From positions 4,985,605 to 5,049,604 of the forward strand of contig OX442321.1 in assembly GCA_949358305.1 (NCBI GenBank): DNA of 64,000 nt, written 5' to 3'. This document shows, piece by piece, positions 11,346 through 23,381 of this stretch; positions within the stretch are counted from its first letter, which is position 1; every line of letters begins with the position of its first letter. A program made the translations under genes and the position numbers. This DNA is from Strigamia acuminata. Lineage: Eukaryota > Arthropoda > Chilopoda > Geophilomorpha > Linotaeniidae. The notes under the pieces were generated by a model that was not told the origin of the DNA, made no database searches, and was given only the letters and a program-made list of their open reading frames with translations.

Positions 11346-11471
11346 CAGCCGATGCAAGAGCCCGAGAACAAAGCCAGCAACTCACGCTAATTTTCAAAGG
11401 TTTGTATTGCTGTCTTCGCTTAATAAATACTTAAGTATACTTTATTTTATTTTTTCCAGAAAAGAAAACAA

Positions 11472-12071
11472 ATGGCCATTGCACAATTGACAGCGAAGAT
11501 GGAAGAAATGCGAAAAAAGCGATTGAGTACCGACGTAGTGATGAAATGCGAAGGAGGCGATGTCCACGCCCATCGGTGCGTCTTAATGGCCGCTTCTCCG
11601 TACTTTGAGAAAATGTTCACCGTTGATATGTCGGAGAAAAACACCGGATGCGTTCAATTTCCAACAATTTCGTCTAAAGTGATCGATATGATCGTCAAAT
11701 ACTTCTACGTCGCTCAAATCCAAAATTTGGAGATCGATTGCGCCTCATTACGAGTGTTGATTGAAACTAGTCGGATGATGAATCGAGAAGATTTGGTCGT
11801 CGACTGCTGGACATGGAATTGCCGAAAAGTAAATGTTCACACATTTGTCGCATTGTGGGCTATCGGAGTTGATTACGGTCTGGAAACAGAAGGCTCGATC
11901 AAAAGGTTTTCTGAGATTAATATTGAGGAAATTTTAAAAAATGCAAATCTTCAAGATTTAACTCCAACTCAGATGATTACGCTGATTGAATACAACTCAA
12001 ATCGTTGCAGTCAATGTATCAGAAAATGGAAATCAAATGGAGATCAACGAAAATACATATTTCTAAAGTGA
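11472..12071 (+). pseudogene. BTB-domain gene C, truncated by internal deletion
   Basis: The first 190 codons are a normal BTB plus BACK-like protein (VHAHRCVLMAASPYFEKMF present). After KWKSNGDQRK the frame ends (YIFLK-stop). The DNA just beyond (about 12063-12160) resumes homology to the C-terminal tail of gene G (IIAKCD...AALK), so an internal deletion of about 210 bp removed the middle of the tail and shifted the frame. It may still make a 199-aa BTB protein; promoter, 5' intron and splice sites look intact. I call it a probable pseudogene or truncated gene. Confidence 0.75.
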
Positions 12072-12267
12072 TAATTGCAAAATGTGATTCAGAATACTAT
12101 TACCACTCCTACGCAGCAGCAGCCTTGAAAACTTTAAAAGAATTCTTTTTTTGTTTAGAAAATAATGTAAGCCGGGAAAAATGTATGCATCTTTTTTTTT
12201 TGAATAATTCCTGTTTGTATTTCGTTTGTTTGGATTAAAATGTTGATGTATTCATTTAATGATGGAC

Positions 12268-12480
12268 CTTGTTTGATTCATATCCAAAGAAAAATGTAAT
12301 ATTATTGGAAGCTTTTGATCTAAAATGTTTTGATAATCGTTTAAAAACCATAAGAATCATGAGAAAATACATAATAATAAAAAAACGTCCAAATAATCTT
12401 TTATTCCATATTCAAGCTTGCAGATTCAATCATTATCATTATATTCTATATTTCACTTTCAAATAACTACAGTAAAATAA
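12268..12480 (+). pseudogene. Fused relics: BTB I-type fragment and channel tail
   Basis: 12268-12375 contains LLEAFDLKC, the I-type BTB relic seen also after genes A and E. From about 12411 the sequence switches to the last codons of a DEG/ENaC gene (KLADSIII), matching 32370-32420. Both are broken. Confidence 0.5.
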
Positions 12481-13395
12481 ACCTAATATTGTAAAATACA
12501 AATACCGTTAAATTCAGCACAAAACTTAATGACTAAATATTAATATTTTACACCTGCACTATTTAACTGTTATCACACAGAATTAGAAATGTTTTAGTGA
12601 TGTCAAAGCATGTTTGTATTAAATGATATTTCTTGTGTGTGTTGTTTATTTTAAAAATAATAAAATTATTGCTTATTATCCTATTCTCAGCATTCTATTT
12701 TGATTTTCCGACCTAACTCAGCTACAATAGCCAATAATTACCTCCGTAATTACATGATACGACCACAATTTATCACCAAAACGAATCTCTCATATTCTCT
12801 CATACATTCCTCCACAGTAGTCGACAGGTACACACCAACCAAAGAAAAGATTACAAAAGAAAACATAATCAAGTGAAATTCCAGACGGAAATTTAAAACC
12901 GAAGCTTCCAGAATTGTACAAAATTATACCGATATTAACCCTCAATCAGCCCCTACATTCCATTCATTTCTTTCGGCGCTCTCACTTGTTATTTAGAAAA
13001 TGTCAACTCACCCAGAACCCAACTGTAGAAAATAATGAATAATCATGCCGGGTGATTTACAACTGTGTGCGTGTAAAAGGGTAATTTAAATAAAGCGTAC
13101 TGTTACTGTAATAGTCAATTCTTTTAATACACCAGCAAACTCGTTTACGTTTTCATTTTCAGTTCAATGTCACACATCACTGCGGTTCAACTGCGGCAAA
13201 TTATGATCTGAAATGAACAATTATTTTAGTTATTATGATAATCTAGATAACGCAGATCTGTGTAAATACTACCGAAGCCAACAAGGCAAATAAGAAACTG
13301 TTGTTGCGAAAATCGTAAAACCTACCGAGTATCAACCGACTATCTTCAAAACATCGAGACAAATGTCTGCCGTAATGTTTATAAACATAACGCGA
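12481..13395. other. Intergenic with degenerate repeats
   Basis: The 3' flank of a lost channel gene (copy of 2030-2270), a decayed TM1-exon scrap at about 12880-12990, and a further copy of the 2700-2960 segment. No gene supported. Confidence 0.5.
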
Positions 13396-13460
13396 GACCG
13401 AGACTTGGCGGCAGCAGGCAGCGCCATCTATCTGAAACGTTTAAAACCTCTAGATAAAAC
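13396..13460 (+). promoter_or_regulatory. Orphan BTB promoter (B/H type)
   Basis: GGCGGCAGCAGGCAGCGCCA followed by TTTAAAA at 13440-13446 and CCTCTAGATAA matches the promoters of genes B and H, but no BTB coding sequence follows; unrelated repeat DNA begins at about 13480. A promoter left behind by a deletion or insertion. Confidence 0.5.
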
Positions 13461-13656
13461 TACATGCGGGCACAGATTAGAGGACCCAACAAAAAACTGA
13501 TTGTGATTATTGCTCCGATGGGCCGAATTGTTTAAATTGTAACCTAAATACGTTGCAATTGTTTAAAAAAAGTTCCTACAAACAATAATTGCAACTACCT
13601 AACTCGTTTCATGGGTTCAGTTTAACCTAAACTGACAGTGAGCAGACTTTGTTATA

Positions 13657-14010
13657 CAGGGTGTTCAGAAAGTCTGGTTCTCAGTAAATAATTCCCAAAC
13701 TGTTTTAGATGTTGATTTAGCAAAATGATTGTAAGGGTAGTATTTTGGGGAAAATCCAATTATGACATCTAATTTGATCTCAGAGGTCATCTTCAAGGTC
13801 ATCCGTATTGTAACTCGAGAACCGTGACAGGTAGAGAGAAAAGGTGAATTAGAAAGTTGTAGAGCACCATCTAATTAGTCTAGAACTGGTTTTAAAAAAT
13901 TATCTTGCAGAGAAGTTTTGAAAAAAAAGGTTTGAAACTTTAGTCTACTCAGCTTTGTAACCTAAAACTATCATGTTGGAATGGTCCAAAATAAATTATT
14001 TTTTTTCTTT
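13657..14010. mobile_element. Possible one-ended Tc1/mariner-like repeat
   Basis: Starts at a TA with TACAGGGTGTTCAGAAAGTC, a style common at Tc1/mariner termini, and includes 'aggtcatcttcaaggtcat', similar to the arms of the foldback at 47614-48364. The matching other end was not found. Confidence 0.35.
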
Positions 14011-14125
14011 TGTGTTTCCTCTCTTCCACTTACAAGTATGACCAAATAAAGTGTCCCTTCGTTAAGTTGGCCCACCAAGTATATGTCCAAACAAAAAAAT
14101 TATTGGACTAGATAGTCCTTTCAAT

Positions 14126-14368
14126 GGAAAACATTGGACATCTTTTTATTTTGATTGTACTCGCTTAGCTTTTTAAATACGGCCGATTGAAAATTCAGGG
14201 CCTGTACCCCAAGTCAATGTACCAGCAAAATTAATCATTGGACCTTATTTAGAATTCAATGGACATCATTAGACATCTCTTTATTTCGATTGGACTCGCT
14301 TAGATTTTTTCTTCGGTCGATTGAAAATTCAGTTCCAGCCCCCCAAACCAATAGACCAGCAAAATTTG
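14126..14368. repeat. Two direct copies of a 100-bp segment
   Basis: The segment ATTGGACATCTTTTTATTTT...CAGCAAAATT (about 14131-14231) is repeated, with roughly 15% difference, at about 14268-14368. The second copy runs directly into the 11-bp minisatellite. Confidence 0.6.
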
Positions 14369-14669
14369 GGGATCATTTGGGTTGTTTGGGATCGTTTGGG
14401 GATTGTTTTGAGGTCGTTTGGAGGTCGTTTGGGGGTCGTTTGGATGTAGTTTGGGAGTCGTTTAATGATCGTTTGAAGGTAGTTTGGGGGTCGTAAGGAG
14501 GTCGTTTGGGGATCGTTTAGAGATTGTTTGGGAATTGTTTGGGAATCGTTTGAGAATTGTTTGGAGGTCGTTTGAGGGTCGTTTAGAGGTTGTTTGAAGG
14601 TCGTTTGGAGGTCGTTAAAGGTAGTTTAGAGGTTGTTTTGTTTGAAGGTCATTTGGGGATTGTTTGGAG
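14369..14669. repeat. 11-bp minisatellite, part 1
   Basis: Degenerate tandem copies of RRAGGTYRTTT (typical copy GGAGGTCGTTT) with occasional inserted TTTTG. ORFs across it are by-products of the absence of stop codons in the unit. Confidence 0.9.
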
Positions 14670-15134
14670 TAGACTTTGACCGATACCGGTATCTGTATCG
14701 GCTATCGGCCGATATTTCGATATTTACCGATATCGGATCCGATATATTTTTGCTCGGCCGATACCGATATTGCCACGTTTCGAAAACGTATCGTTTTAGA
14801 CGAAAACGATACGTTTTCGAAACGTCTTTGAAGCACTATAAATATAGAAGGTTTGTTTTTAATTTTATTTAATCACTTCAACCCCGTCAATTGTTATGTC
14901 GCGTAAGCAGCCTCGTAAAACTAGTATTGTTTGGAATTATTGTTTGGAATTTTAAATTTTTTAAATAAAATAAGCGCAATTTTAATTTTTTAATTTTTTT
15001 TTTTGTTTTTTTTTTGAGGGGGGGGTCGGACATTTTAATTTTAATATCGGCGCAGGTATCGGTATCGGCCGATATTCGATTGCCGATAATCGGTATCGGC
15101 GATACTGCAAAATATCGATATCGGTCAAAGTCTA
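14670..15134 (+). mobile_element. hAT-like MITE with a BED-finger start
   Basis: Inverted termini TAGACTTTGACCGATA and TATCGGTCAAAGTCTA bound a 465-bp element flanked by an 8-bp duplication GTTTGGAG (14662-14669, 15135-15142), as expected for hAT. The subterminal DNA is dense in CGATATCGG-type palindromes. Inside, the ATG at about 14896 reads MSRKQPRKTSIVWNY before a stop, resembling the start of BED-type zinc fingers of hAT transposases; so this is probably an internally deleted copy of an autonomous element. Confidence 0.8.
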
Positions 15135-16737
15135 GTTTGGAGGTCGTTTGAAGGTTATTTGGAGGTCATTTGGAGGTCATTTGAAGGTCGTTTAGAGGTC
15201 ATTTGAAAGTTGTTTAGAGGTTGTTTGAAGGTTGTTTAGAGGTCGTTTTGTTTAAAGGTTGTTTGGGGATTGTTTGGAGGTTGTTTGGGGGCTATTTGGA
15301 GGTCGTTTGGAGGTAGTTTGAAAGTCGTTTGAAGGTTGTTTTGTTTGAAGGTCGTTTGAGGATTGTTTGGAGGTCATTTGGAGGTCGTTTGAAGATCGTT
15401 TAGGGGTCGTTTGGAAGTTGTTTGGAGGTCATTTAGAGGTCGTTTGAAGGTCGTTTAGAGGTCGTTTAAAGGTTGTTTAGAGGTTGTTTAGAGGTTGTTT
15501 GAAGGTTGTTTAGAGGTCGTTTTGTTTAAAGGTTGTTTGGGGATTGTTTGGAGGTTGTTTGGGGGCTATTTGGAGGTCGTTTGGAGGTAGTTTGAAAGTC
15601 GTTTGAAGGTTGTTTTGTTTGAAGGTCGTTTGAGGATTGTTTGGAGGTCATTTGGAGGTCGTTTGAAGATCGTTTAGGGGTCGTTTGGGGGTTGTTTAGA
15701 GGTCATTTAAAGGTCATTTAGAGGTCGTTTTGTTTGAAGGTCGTTTGGAGGCTGTTTGGAGATCGTTTGGAGGTCATTTAGAGATTGTTTTGTTTGAAGG
15801 TTGTTTGGGGGCCGTTTGAAGGTCATTTGAAGGTTATTTGGAGGTCGTTTGGAGGTAGTTTGAAAGTCGTTTGAAGGTTGATTTGTTTAAAGGTTGTTTG
15901 AGGATTGTTTGGAGGTCATTTGGAGGTCGTTTGAAGATTGTTTAGGGGTCGTTTGGAAGTTGTTTGGAGGTCATTTAGAGGTCGTTTCATTTGAAGGTCG
16001 TTTGAGGGTTGTTTAGAGGTTATTTGGGGGTCGTTTGGAAGATGTTTGGAGGTTGTTTGGATGTCGTTTGAAAGTCGTTTAAAGGTTGTTTTGTTTGAAG
16101 GTCGTTTGGGGTTGTTTAGAGGTCATTTGAAGGTTGTTTAGAGGTCATTCGAAAGTTGTTTAGAGGTTGTTTTGTTTAAAGGTTGTTTGGGGATTGTTTG
16201 GAGGTTGTTTGGGGGCTATTTGGAGGTCGTTTGGAGGTAGTTTGAAAGTCGTTTGAAGGTTGATTTGTTTGAAGGTTGTTTGAGGATTGTTTGGAGGTCA
16301 TTTGGAGGTCGTTTGAAGATTGTTTAGGGGTCGTTTGGAAGTTGTTTGGAGGTCATTTAGAGGTCGTTTCATTTGAAGGTCGTTTGAGGGTTGTTTAGAG
16401 GTTATTTGGGGGTCGTTTGGAAGATGTTTGGAGGTTGTTTGGATGTCGTTTGAAAGTCGTTTAAAGGTTGTTTTGTTTGAAGGTTGTTTGAAGATTGTTT
16501 GGAGGTCATTTGGAGGTTGTTTGAAGGTCATTTGAAGGTCGTTTAGAGGTTGTTTTGTTTGAAGGTTGTTTGGGGGTTGTTTGGAGGTCGTTTAAAGGTC
16601 GTTTAGAGGTTGTTTCATTTGAAGGTCGTTTGAGGGTTGTTTGGAGGTCATTTGGGGGTCGTTTGGAAGATGTTTGGAGGTTGTTTGAAGGTTGTTTAGA
16701 GGTCATTCGAAAGTTGTTTAGAGGTTGTTTTGTTTAA
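15135..16737. repeat. 11-bp minisatellite, part 2
   Basis: Continuation of the GGAGGTCGTTT array. Higher-order repeats of roughly 300-400 bp are visible (for example the segment around 15270-15420 recurs at 15540-15680), so the array also grew by duplicating blocks. Confidence 0.9.
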
Positions 16738-17140
16738 CCTTCCCATAGCCATGGTAGGTCAAAAAAATTACAGAAGTGCAAAAATCACTGTAATTCTTTT
16801 TTTCCTGAAAATTAATTAATGAGGTTAACTTTTATTCCTCAAAAACATTTTTTTCTTATTTTATAATGTCTAACTACAAATAGTTTTTCAATAATTAATA
16901 AGATAATTTAATATTTATAATATAAAACACCCTTAATGGGAGCGCCGTACACCACTTTGCCATCTGTTTGCACTAGGTGGCGTATTAAAATTAGTCCTAA
17001 AACATGTGCTTTTACAAGGAAAAATGCGATTGCACCAGGAAAAATGTGATTGTGCACATGTGCAGAAGGATTTTTAAAAGAAGGCAGAAATGACCGACCT
17101 TAGCTAGCAATGGTGGAAACTAGGCTTGGCTATGGGAAGG
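16738..17140. mobile_element. piggyBac-type MITE, 403 bp
   Basis: Terminal repeats CCTTCCCATAGCCA / TGGCTATGGGAAGG are flanked by TTAA on both sides (16734-16737, 17141-17144). Removing the element and one TTAA restores the 11-bp array (TGTTTAAAGG). No transposase is encoded. It contains GCACTAGGTGGCGT (16970-16983), a 12-of-14 match to the CTCF consensus. Confidence 0.88.
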
Positions 17141-17144
17141 TTAA

Positions 17145-18789
17145 AGGTTGTTTGGGGATTGTTTGGAGGTCGTTTAGGGGCTATTTGGAGGTCGTTTGGA
17201 GGTAGTTTGAAAGTCGTTTGAAGGTTGTTTTGTTTGAAGGTTGTTTGAGGATTGTTTGGAGGTCATTTGGAGGTCGTTTGAAGATTGTTTAGGGGTCGTT
17301 TGGAAGTTGTTTGGAGGTCATTTAGAGGTCGTTTGAAGGTCGTTGAGAGGTCGTTTAAAAGTTGTTTAGAGGTTGTTTTGTTTAAAGGTCGTTTAGGTGT
17401 TGTTTGGAGGTCATTCGAAGGTTGTTTAGAGGTCATTTGAAGGTCATTTAGAGATCGTTTTGTTTGAAGGTCGTTTGGAAGTTGTTTGGAGATTGTTTGG
17501 AGGTCATTTAGAGATTGTTTTGTTTGAAGGTTGTTTGGGGGTTGTTTGGAGGTCGTTTGAAGGTCATTTGAAGGTTATTTGGAGGTCGTTTAGAGGTTGT
17601 TTTGTTTGAAGGTCATTTGGGAGTTGTTTGGAGGTGATTTAGAGAGTGTTTGGAGGTTGTTTAAAGGTCATTTGGAGATTGTTTGAAAGTCGTTTAGAAG
17701 TCGTTTTGTTTAAAGGTTGTTTAAGGGTTGTTTGAAGGTCGTTTGAAGGTCATTTGAAGGTCATTTTATTTGAAGGTTGTTTGAGGTCATTTGGAGGTTG
17801 TTTGAAGGTCATTTGAAGGTTGTTTAGAGGTTGTTTTGTTTGAAGGTTGTTTGGGGGTTGTTTGGAGGTCGTTTAAAGGTCGTTTAAAGGTCGTTTCATT
17901 TGAAGGTCGTTTGAGGGTTGTTTGGAGGTCATTTGGGGTCGTTTGGAAGATGTTTGGAGGTTGTTTGAAGGTTGTTTAGAGGTCATTCGAAAGTTGTTTA
18001 GAGGTTGTTTTGTTTAAAGGTTGTTTGGGGATTGTTTGGAGGTCGTTTAGGGGCTATTTGGAGGTCGTTTAGAGGTAGTTTGAAAGTCGTTTGAAAGTTG
18101 TTTTGTTTGAAGGTTGTTTGAGGATTGTTTGGAGGTCATTTGGAGGTCGTTTTAAGATTGTTTAGGGGTCGTTTGGAAGTTGTTTGGAGGTCATTTAGAG
18201 GTCGTTTGAAGGTCGTTGAGAGGTCGTTTAAAGGTTGTTTAGAGGTTGTTTTGTTTAAAGGTCGTTTAGGGGTTGTTTGGAGGTCATTTGAAGGTTGTTT
18301 AGAGGTCATTTGAAGGTCATTTAGAGATCGTTTTGTTTGAAGGTCGTTTGGAGGTTGTTTGGAGATTGTTTGGAGGTCATTTAGAGATTGTTTTGTTTGA
18401 AGGTTGTTTGGGGGTTGTTTGGAGGTCGTTTGAAGGTTATTTGGAGGTCGTTTAGAGGTCGTTTTGTTTGAAGGTCATTTGGGAGTTGTTTGGAGGTGAT
18501 TTAGAGAGTGTTTGGAGGTTGTTTAAAGGTCATTTAGAGATTGTTTGAAAGTCGTTTAGAAGTCGTTTTGTTTAAAGGTTGTTTAAGGGTTGTTTGAAGG
18601 TTGTTTGAAGGTCATTTGGAGGTCATTTTATTTGAAGGTTGTTTGAGGTCATTTGGAGGTTGTTTGAAGGTCGTTTGGAGGTTGTTTGAAGATCATTTAA
18701 AAGTCGTTTTTTTAAGGTCGTTTGGGATTATTTGGAGTTGGAGGTCATTTATTGGTCATTTGGAGATCATTTGGAGGTCATTTGAATAC
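17145..18789. repeat. 11-bp minisatellite, part 3, abutting BTB pseudogene D
   Basis: The GGAGGTCGTTT array continues until about 18787, where it changes without a gap into the 5' UTR intron of a BTB gene copy (ATACTTTTATGTGGTC, as in gene B). The promoter and first exon of that copy are absent, replaced by the array. Confidence 0.88.
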
Positions 18790-18823
18790 TTTTATGTGGT
18801 CATTTACAGAAAATATTGTACAA

Positions 18824-19714
18824 ATGGGTGAATGCCACTTGCAGTTGGCAGTTAGGATGGAAGAATTACGTCAAAACCAATAGTGTACTAATGTCGTAAT
18901 GGAGTGCGAAGGAGGCCTTGTCCACGCTCATCGCTCCATTTTAATAGCCGCTTCTCCACATTTTGACTCGATGTTCACCGTTGATATGTCTGAGAAAAAT
19001 ACAGGCCGCGTTCAATTTTCAGGAATTTCAAGCAAGGTGATCGACATGATCGTCAAGTATCTCTACGTCGCTCACATCCCAAATTTGGAGACCGATTGCG
19101 ACTCCTTACGAGAGTTGATCGCGACTAGTCGGATGATGGATCTGGAAGATTTGGTTGTCAAGTGCTGGGTTTTGAGTAGCCGAGAAATAGATGTTGACAC
19201 ATTTGCAGAATTGTGGGCTGTCGGAACGGATTTTGAATTGGAAAAACAAGGTGTGATCTCAATTTTCGTCCAGGAAAACATTGAAGACATTTCCACGATC
19301 GCAAATCTTGAAAATTTAACCGAAAGTCAGATGATTAAACTGATCGATTGTGTTGAGACGGTTGACCAAGAACAATTTCACTACGCATTCATTCAATGTA
19401 TCTTCAAATGGAAATCGAGCGGCAGCGAAGAAGTTGCCGTTAAGTTACTTGAGAAAGTTAACCTGCAACATGTAGATGATAGGTCCTTGGATTATCTGTT
19501 AAAAAGTAATTGCAGCAATAAGACCGATACTATTGAAAACATTCTGACTCAAGAAGCTGTGGTACGTTTTAGAAAATTGTTAGAACAAAACAGAAGTCAT
19601 CGTAAAGATTTGATTACAAATTGTAATACGAAGTGCCAATACGCCTCTGCTTCTTGTCGTGCAATGACAGCCTTGAAAGATCTTAAAGCTAAGCACGAAA
19701 AATTCTTTGCATAA
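18824..19714 (+). pseudogene. BTB pseudogene D (copy of gene B)
   Basis: Almost identical to gene B over its whole length and 3' flank. The original ATG is at 18824 (MGECHLQLAVRMEELRQNQ), but codon 20 is TAG (18881-18883). An in-frame ATG at 18899 could give a 271-aa protein lacking the first 25 residues of the family. With the minisatellite in place of the promoter and first exon, expression is doubtful. The few other changes are mostly silent or conservative, so loss of function is probably recent. Confidence 0.85.
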
Positions 19715-20376
19715 CTGTACAAATATTTGCAGAACATTCATTCCCATCATAAATAAACAGATTTTTTTGTTTAAAAACTAATGGAGCAAGAAATAATTAT
19801 GTAAGCATGCAATGATTGATTGACTGTTGCTTGTATTTCAATTGTTTGTACTAAAATTAGCCAAGTTACTTCTGGACAATCTAAAATTTATAGTTTTTTG
19901 ATTATGAAAATCTGAATGCTTTGTTGGCCAATCGTCTTGCAAGGTTTAATTAAATTTATTTTCTAAATAGAATTTACTTTTTTTTAAAAATAAAAAAATA
20001 AAAAGTTTGAAAAATTCCAGAAAATTGATCGAAACATAGGACAGGAAGCCATAAATTGGCATCGACCAGCTCGTTAAAAAAACACTTCCTTGAGAACTTT
20101 CAACTGAGTACAGCCCATTAAAACAAACGATAAATTATTCCTGACATGTGTACATGGGCGAAACAAACACATATGTACGTTTGGACTCAATAGACGTTGC
20201 CACACGCAACAAATAACAGTTTAAACACACGTGTACCAATTTTGTCCTCTCAACAACAGCATGATACCACAGAGATATTTTATTAATCACACGAATTTCA
20301 GCAGGCAAAAAGGTACAGTACGTTAACACCAATAGAAATGTGTACTCAATCTAACGCATTTTTAACATAAGTAGTA
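19715..20376. other. Intergenic, copy of 7322-8770
   Basis: Shortened paralogue of the B-to-channel spacer, without the Tigger-like MITE at the equivalent point (about 20213). No gene seen. Confidence 0.6.
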
Positions 20377-21945
20377 TTGGCTTTCAAAACCCCGAATTAT
20401 CCCAGCAAAATAGCCTTCGTTTACAAGTACCAACCATCAGCCATTAAAAGAGATGAGTGTGTTGGTGAAAAGGGGACTTTTTCGTCATCAATTGCAGATG
20501 TTAAACGTGTCCTCAGCTCAGGAAAAGGCTTCGTATTTAATTTCTTGTGGTTTCTAGTCATTTCTGCCAGTGCTCTCACTTGTACGTTTCAAACTTACGA
20601 TCGGTTCAGCTTGTTTCTATCGCGGCCAATTGAAACCCGAGTCAATGTAGTTCGAAATTCCTCCGTTAAGTTTCCATCCGTAACTCTATGTCCTGTACCG
20701 GACGACTACCCAAGTTTGATTGGCATGAGACAAAATAAATCAATAAAAGTAGGACAATCCAATTATTGTAATGTAACAGTATTTGATTTAATCGACGATA
20801 AGCTTAATGTTTCAACATTATGGAACCTCATGAGCTTGAATGGAACATTAGAACAATATAAAATTGTCTCTGTAAATTCATCTAAACGATTATTACTGCC
20901 ATTTTTCAAACTCCAATATAATTGCTTTTCAGAGATCGTCAGCAATGTTTAAAAGAAAATCATTTGATTTGCCATCAATTATCGATGAAACCGTCACAAA
21001 AACAGTGTTTGGCACGTGCTCCACGTTTTCCTTCAGTAAGATCAGTTTGAATTAGTTTTCCTTATCGCCATTGTTAATATTTTTCAGAAAAGCTTGTTCC
21101 TTTTCGAAAGGATGATTTTGTCATTGCGTTTGTATTTTATACCGTACCACTTTGCTCAGGTTACAGTACACTAGTAAAAACCGATATTAAATTTCAATTC
21201 TGCTCGAGATTATAATGTTTTTTTTTCGTATTGACAAGTTTTTAGTGCACAATAATGATGACATTATTAGTTACAAAAAAATCGATGGATTTAGACTATA
21301 CGTGAATTCCGCCATTGCTGAATTTGGCTTGTCTGTTAAACAAGTTGAGTTTTATGCATTTTTCCATTGCAAATTATTTTTTTACTATGACAATTTGTTT
21401 TCAGTTTAAAAAGTTGAATCGAACCGAACAACCGTGCGATACAAATAAAGTTGTCAACGAGTGTGAATTAAACTGCATTGAAAAGACTTTGAAAAACATT
21501 AGCCATTGCAGGTATGACACTTTAAGTAAACCATTAATGCAGTCATCTTTTATTAGTTTGTAATATTATTATTCAAAGGTTGCCATTTACGTCATTTTCC
21601 GAACTGCCTCTGTGTGCTGACAAAAACGATGCAGATGCTGCTTACGACAAAGCAACGGAGCTGGCCTTAAGTTTTGATTATTTGTTGAAATGCAATTGTC
21701 CTAAAAATTGCAACGAAGTTGTATACGCTGATCAATTGAAAAAGTTCGATAAGGATGGCGATCGCATTTACTTAGGCTTCTTCTTTGACAATGATGTGAT
21801 TGAGGAAATTGAAGAATATTATAGTTACACATTTGTACCTTTTATCTGCAACATTGGTGGAAATTTGGGGCTCTTTTTAGGGTTAAGCATCCCCGCTATA
21901 TTTCAACTGGTTGAGTCAATCTTCGTTTATTTTTTAAAAAAGTGA
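20377..21945 (+). CDS. DEG/ENaC channel subunit, start codon uncertain
   Basis: Exons 20377-20871, 20933-21035, 21088-21173, 21239-21343, 21405-21511 and 21579-21945, same phases as the gene at 8771 and no internal stop. TM1 is FNFLWFLVISASALTCTFQT; FPSVTLCP, the CDTNKVV...CIEKTLKNISHC exon and GLFLGLSIPAIF are all present. The ATG used by the paralogue is ATA here (20410), and no other ATG lies in the N-terminal exon before TM1. Either an upstream exon supplies the start, or the gene has lost its start. The left boundary given is where the open frame begins after a TAG that could be an acceptor. Confidence 0.72.
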
Positions 21946-22540
21946 TGTCTTCTTTGAAAATTCTGCACACAATTTCACTCTTGATACATCAAGTAAAAAA
22001 TTACTACAAACACACGTTTAACTAACTCAACTTATCATTTTAAAATTAGCATTTCTATTACTGTGTTGATGTTGTAGTGTACATTGTTTCAAGTCGAGTA
22101 CTGATGTTGTTCATTGTTCCAACTAATGTATAGCTGTTGTAAATTCTTTGTATTGATGTTTGTATTAGTGTTTTAAATCTATTTTATTTCTGACCTATTG
22201 TAATTAGAGATTAGAACTACTATTAAATTTTAACATTTAACGGATAAATCCTTATGTGGTTTAGTGGAAAGAAAGCGCTACCGAGAAGAAACCGCAAAAA
22301 AATTTTGATTTGAGAATGTTTGATTCGTTTGCCCGAAAGATCTGCAATATGCAAAAAGTTGTTTATAAAGCGCACAAAAAGTTGCGAACAAGTGCCCGAT
22401 TCAACAATCGCTACTTTCTGTGCCATAGATGTTTCTGTGCCTGGAAACGAAGATCAGCTTTTCGTTGCATCGACATGCCAGAAAGTTAATATTTTTTTGT
22501 CACAGAACATATCTCACAGACTTTCCAAGATTGGAGTACC
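21946..22540. other. 3' flank of channel gene
   Basis: Close copy of the flanks after 10268 and 25753. The part 22230-22420 is shared with 26060-26230. Short ORFs here are not supported by any recognisable domain. Confidence 0.5.
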
Positions 22541-22868
22541 AGTTTGTTAGTTCGCAAACTAAGTTCGCAAACTAGTTCACGAACGCAAAAAACAAACTTA
22601 GTTCACTTTTAAGAGTAAACTTGAACGAAGCTCGTAAAAAAAAAAAAGTGTTTTTTTCCATCTGCAAACCACAAAACATAAAAAAAAAACATTTCAATTT
22701 TTTTAAAAAAAATTGAAAAAGTGAACCGAACTGTTGGTTCAAGTTCGTGAACTTGAACTTAGTTCACTTTGAAAAAAATTGTAGTGAACGTGAACGTGAA
22801 CTAGTTCACACGGTGATGAACGCGAACTTGAACTAGTTCGCGATTTGGTGAACGAGATACAACACTGC
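22541..22868. mobile_element. GTTCACGAAC-rich hAT-like MITE
   Basis: Dense in GTTCGTGAAC/GTTCACGAAC palindromes. The right end reads, on the reverse strand, CAGTGTTGTATCTCGTTCAC, typical of hAT termini; the left end CAGTTTGTTAGTTCGC is a weaker match. I could not identify a convincing target duplication, so the boundaries are approximate. Confidence 0.5.
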
Positions 22869-23053
22869 TGGTTTATTACATAGGAAACTGCTTATGAGTT
22901 CTAAAATACCAGATGATTGATTGAAACATGGGAGAAAACCATAAATTGGTATCACACACTTCCTTCAGAACTTGCAACTGAGCAAAGACCAATAATATTC
23001 ACAAAGTTACGGCTATTAAAATATTGATAAATTATTCACATCGCATGCATGTA

Positions 23054-23193
23054 CAATCCCGGTCATAAAATTTGCCGCCTTTTCCCCATGCTAAGCATAG
23101 GGAAAATACGACAATTTTTATGGCCATACCGGTCATAAAAATTGTCGCTTTTTCCCATGAAGGAAAAGTCGACAATTTTTATGGCCGGGATTG
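23054..23193. mobile_element. 140-bp foldback MITE, TA target
   Basis: Ends CAATCCCGGTCATAAAA and TTTTATGGCCGGGATTG flanked by TA (23052-23053, 23194-23195). The interior holds two successive hairpins built from the same GGTCATAAAAATTGTCG-type sequence, so it looks like a tandemly doubled foldback. Surrounding DNA matches 8060-8130, which lacks it. Confidence 0.7.
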
Positions 23194-23381
23194 TACATGG
23201 GTTGTTTATCTACCGGGCAACTATACGAAACACACAGCTGCATTTCATCAAGTAAGTTATATTGAATTTTATTCTCGTCTTCTTGTCTAATGTGAAGTAA
23301 GTGTAATAATATATTTATACGATAACTTTAAAACCTTTTGCAGAAGTTCATTTTCTCTTACACATACGTAATTTTAAAAAA

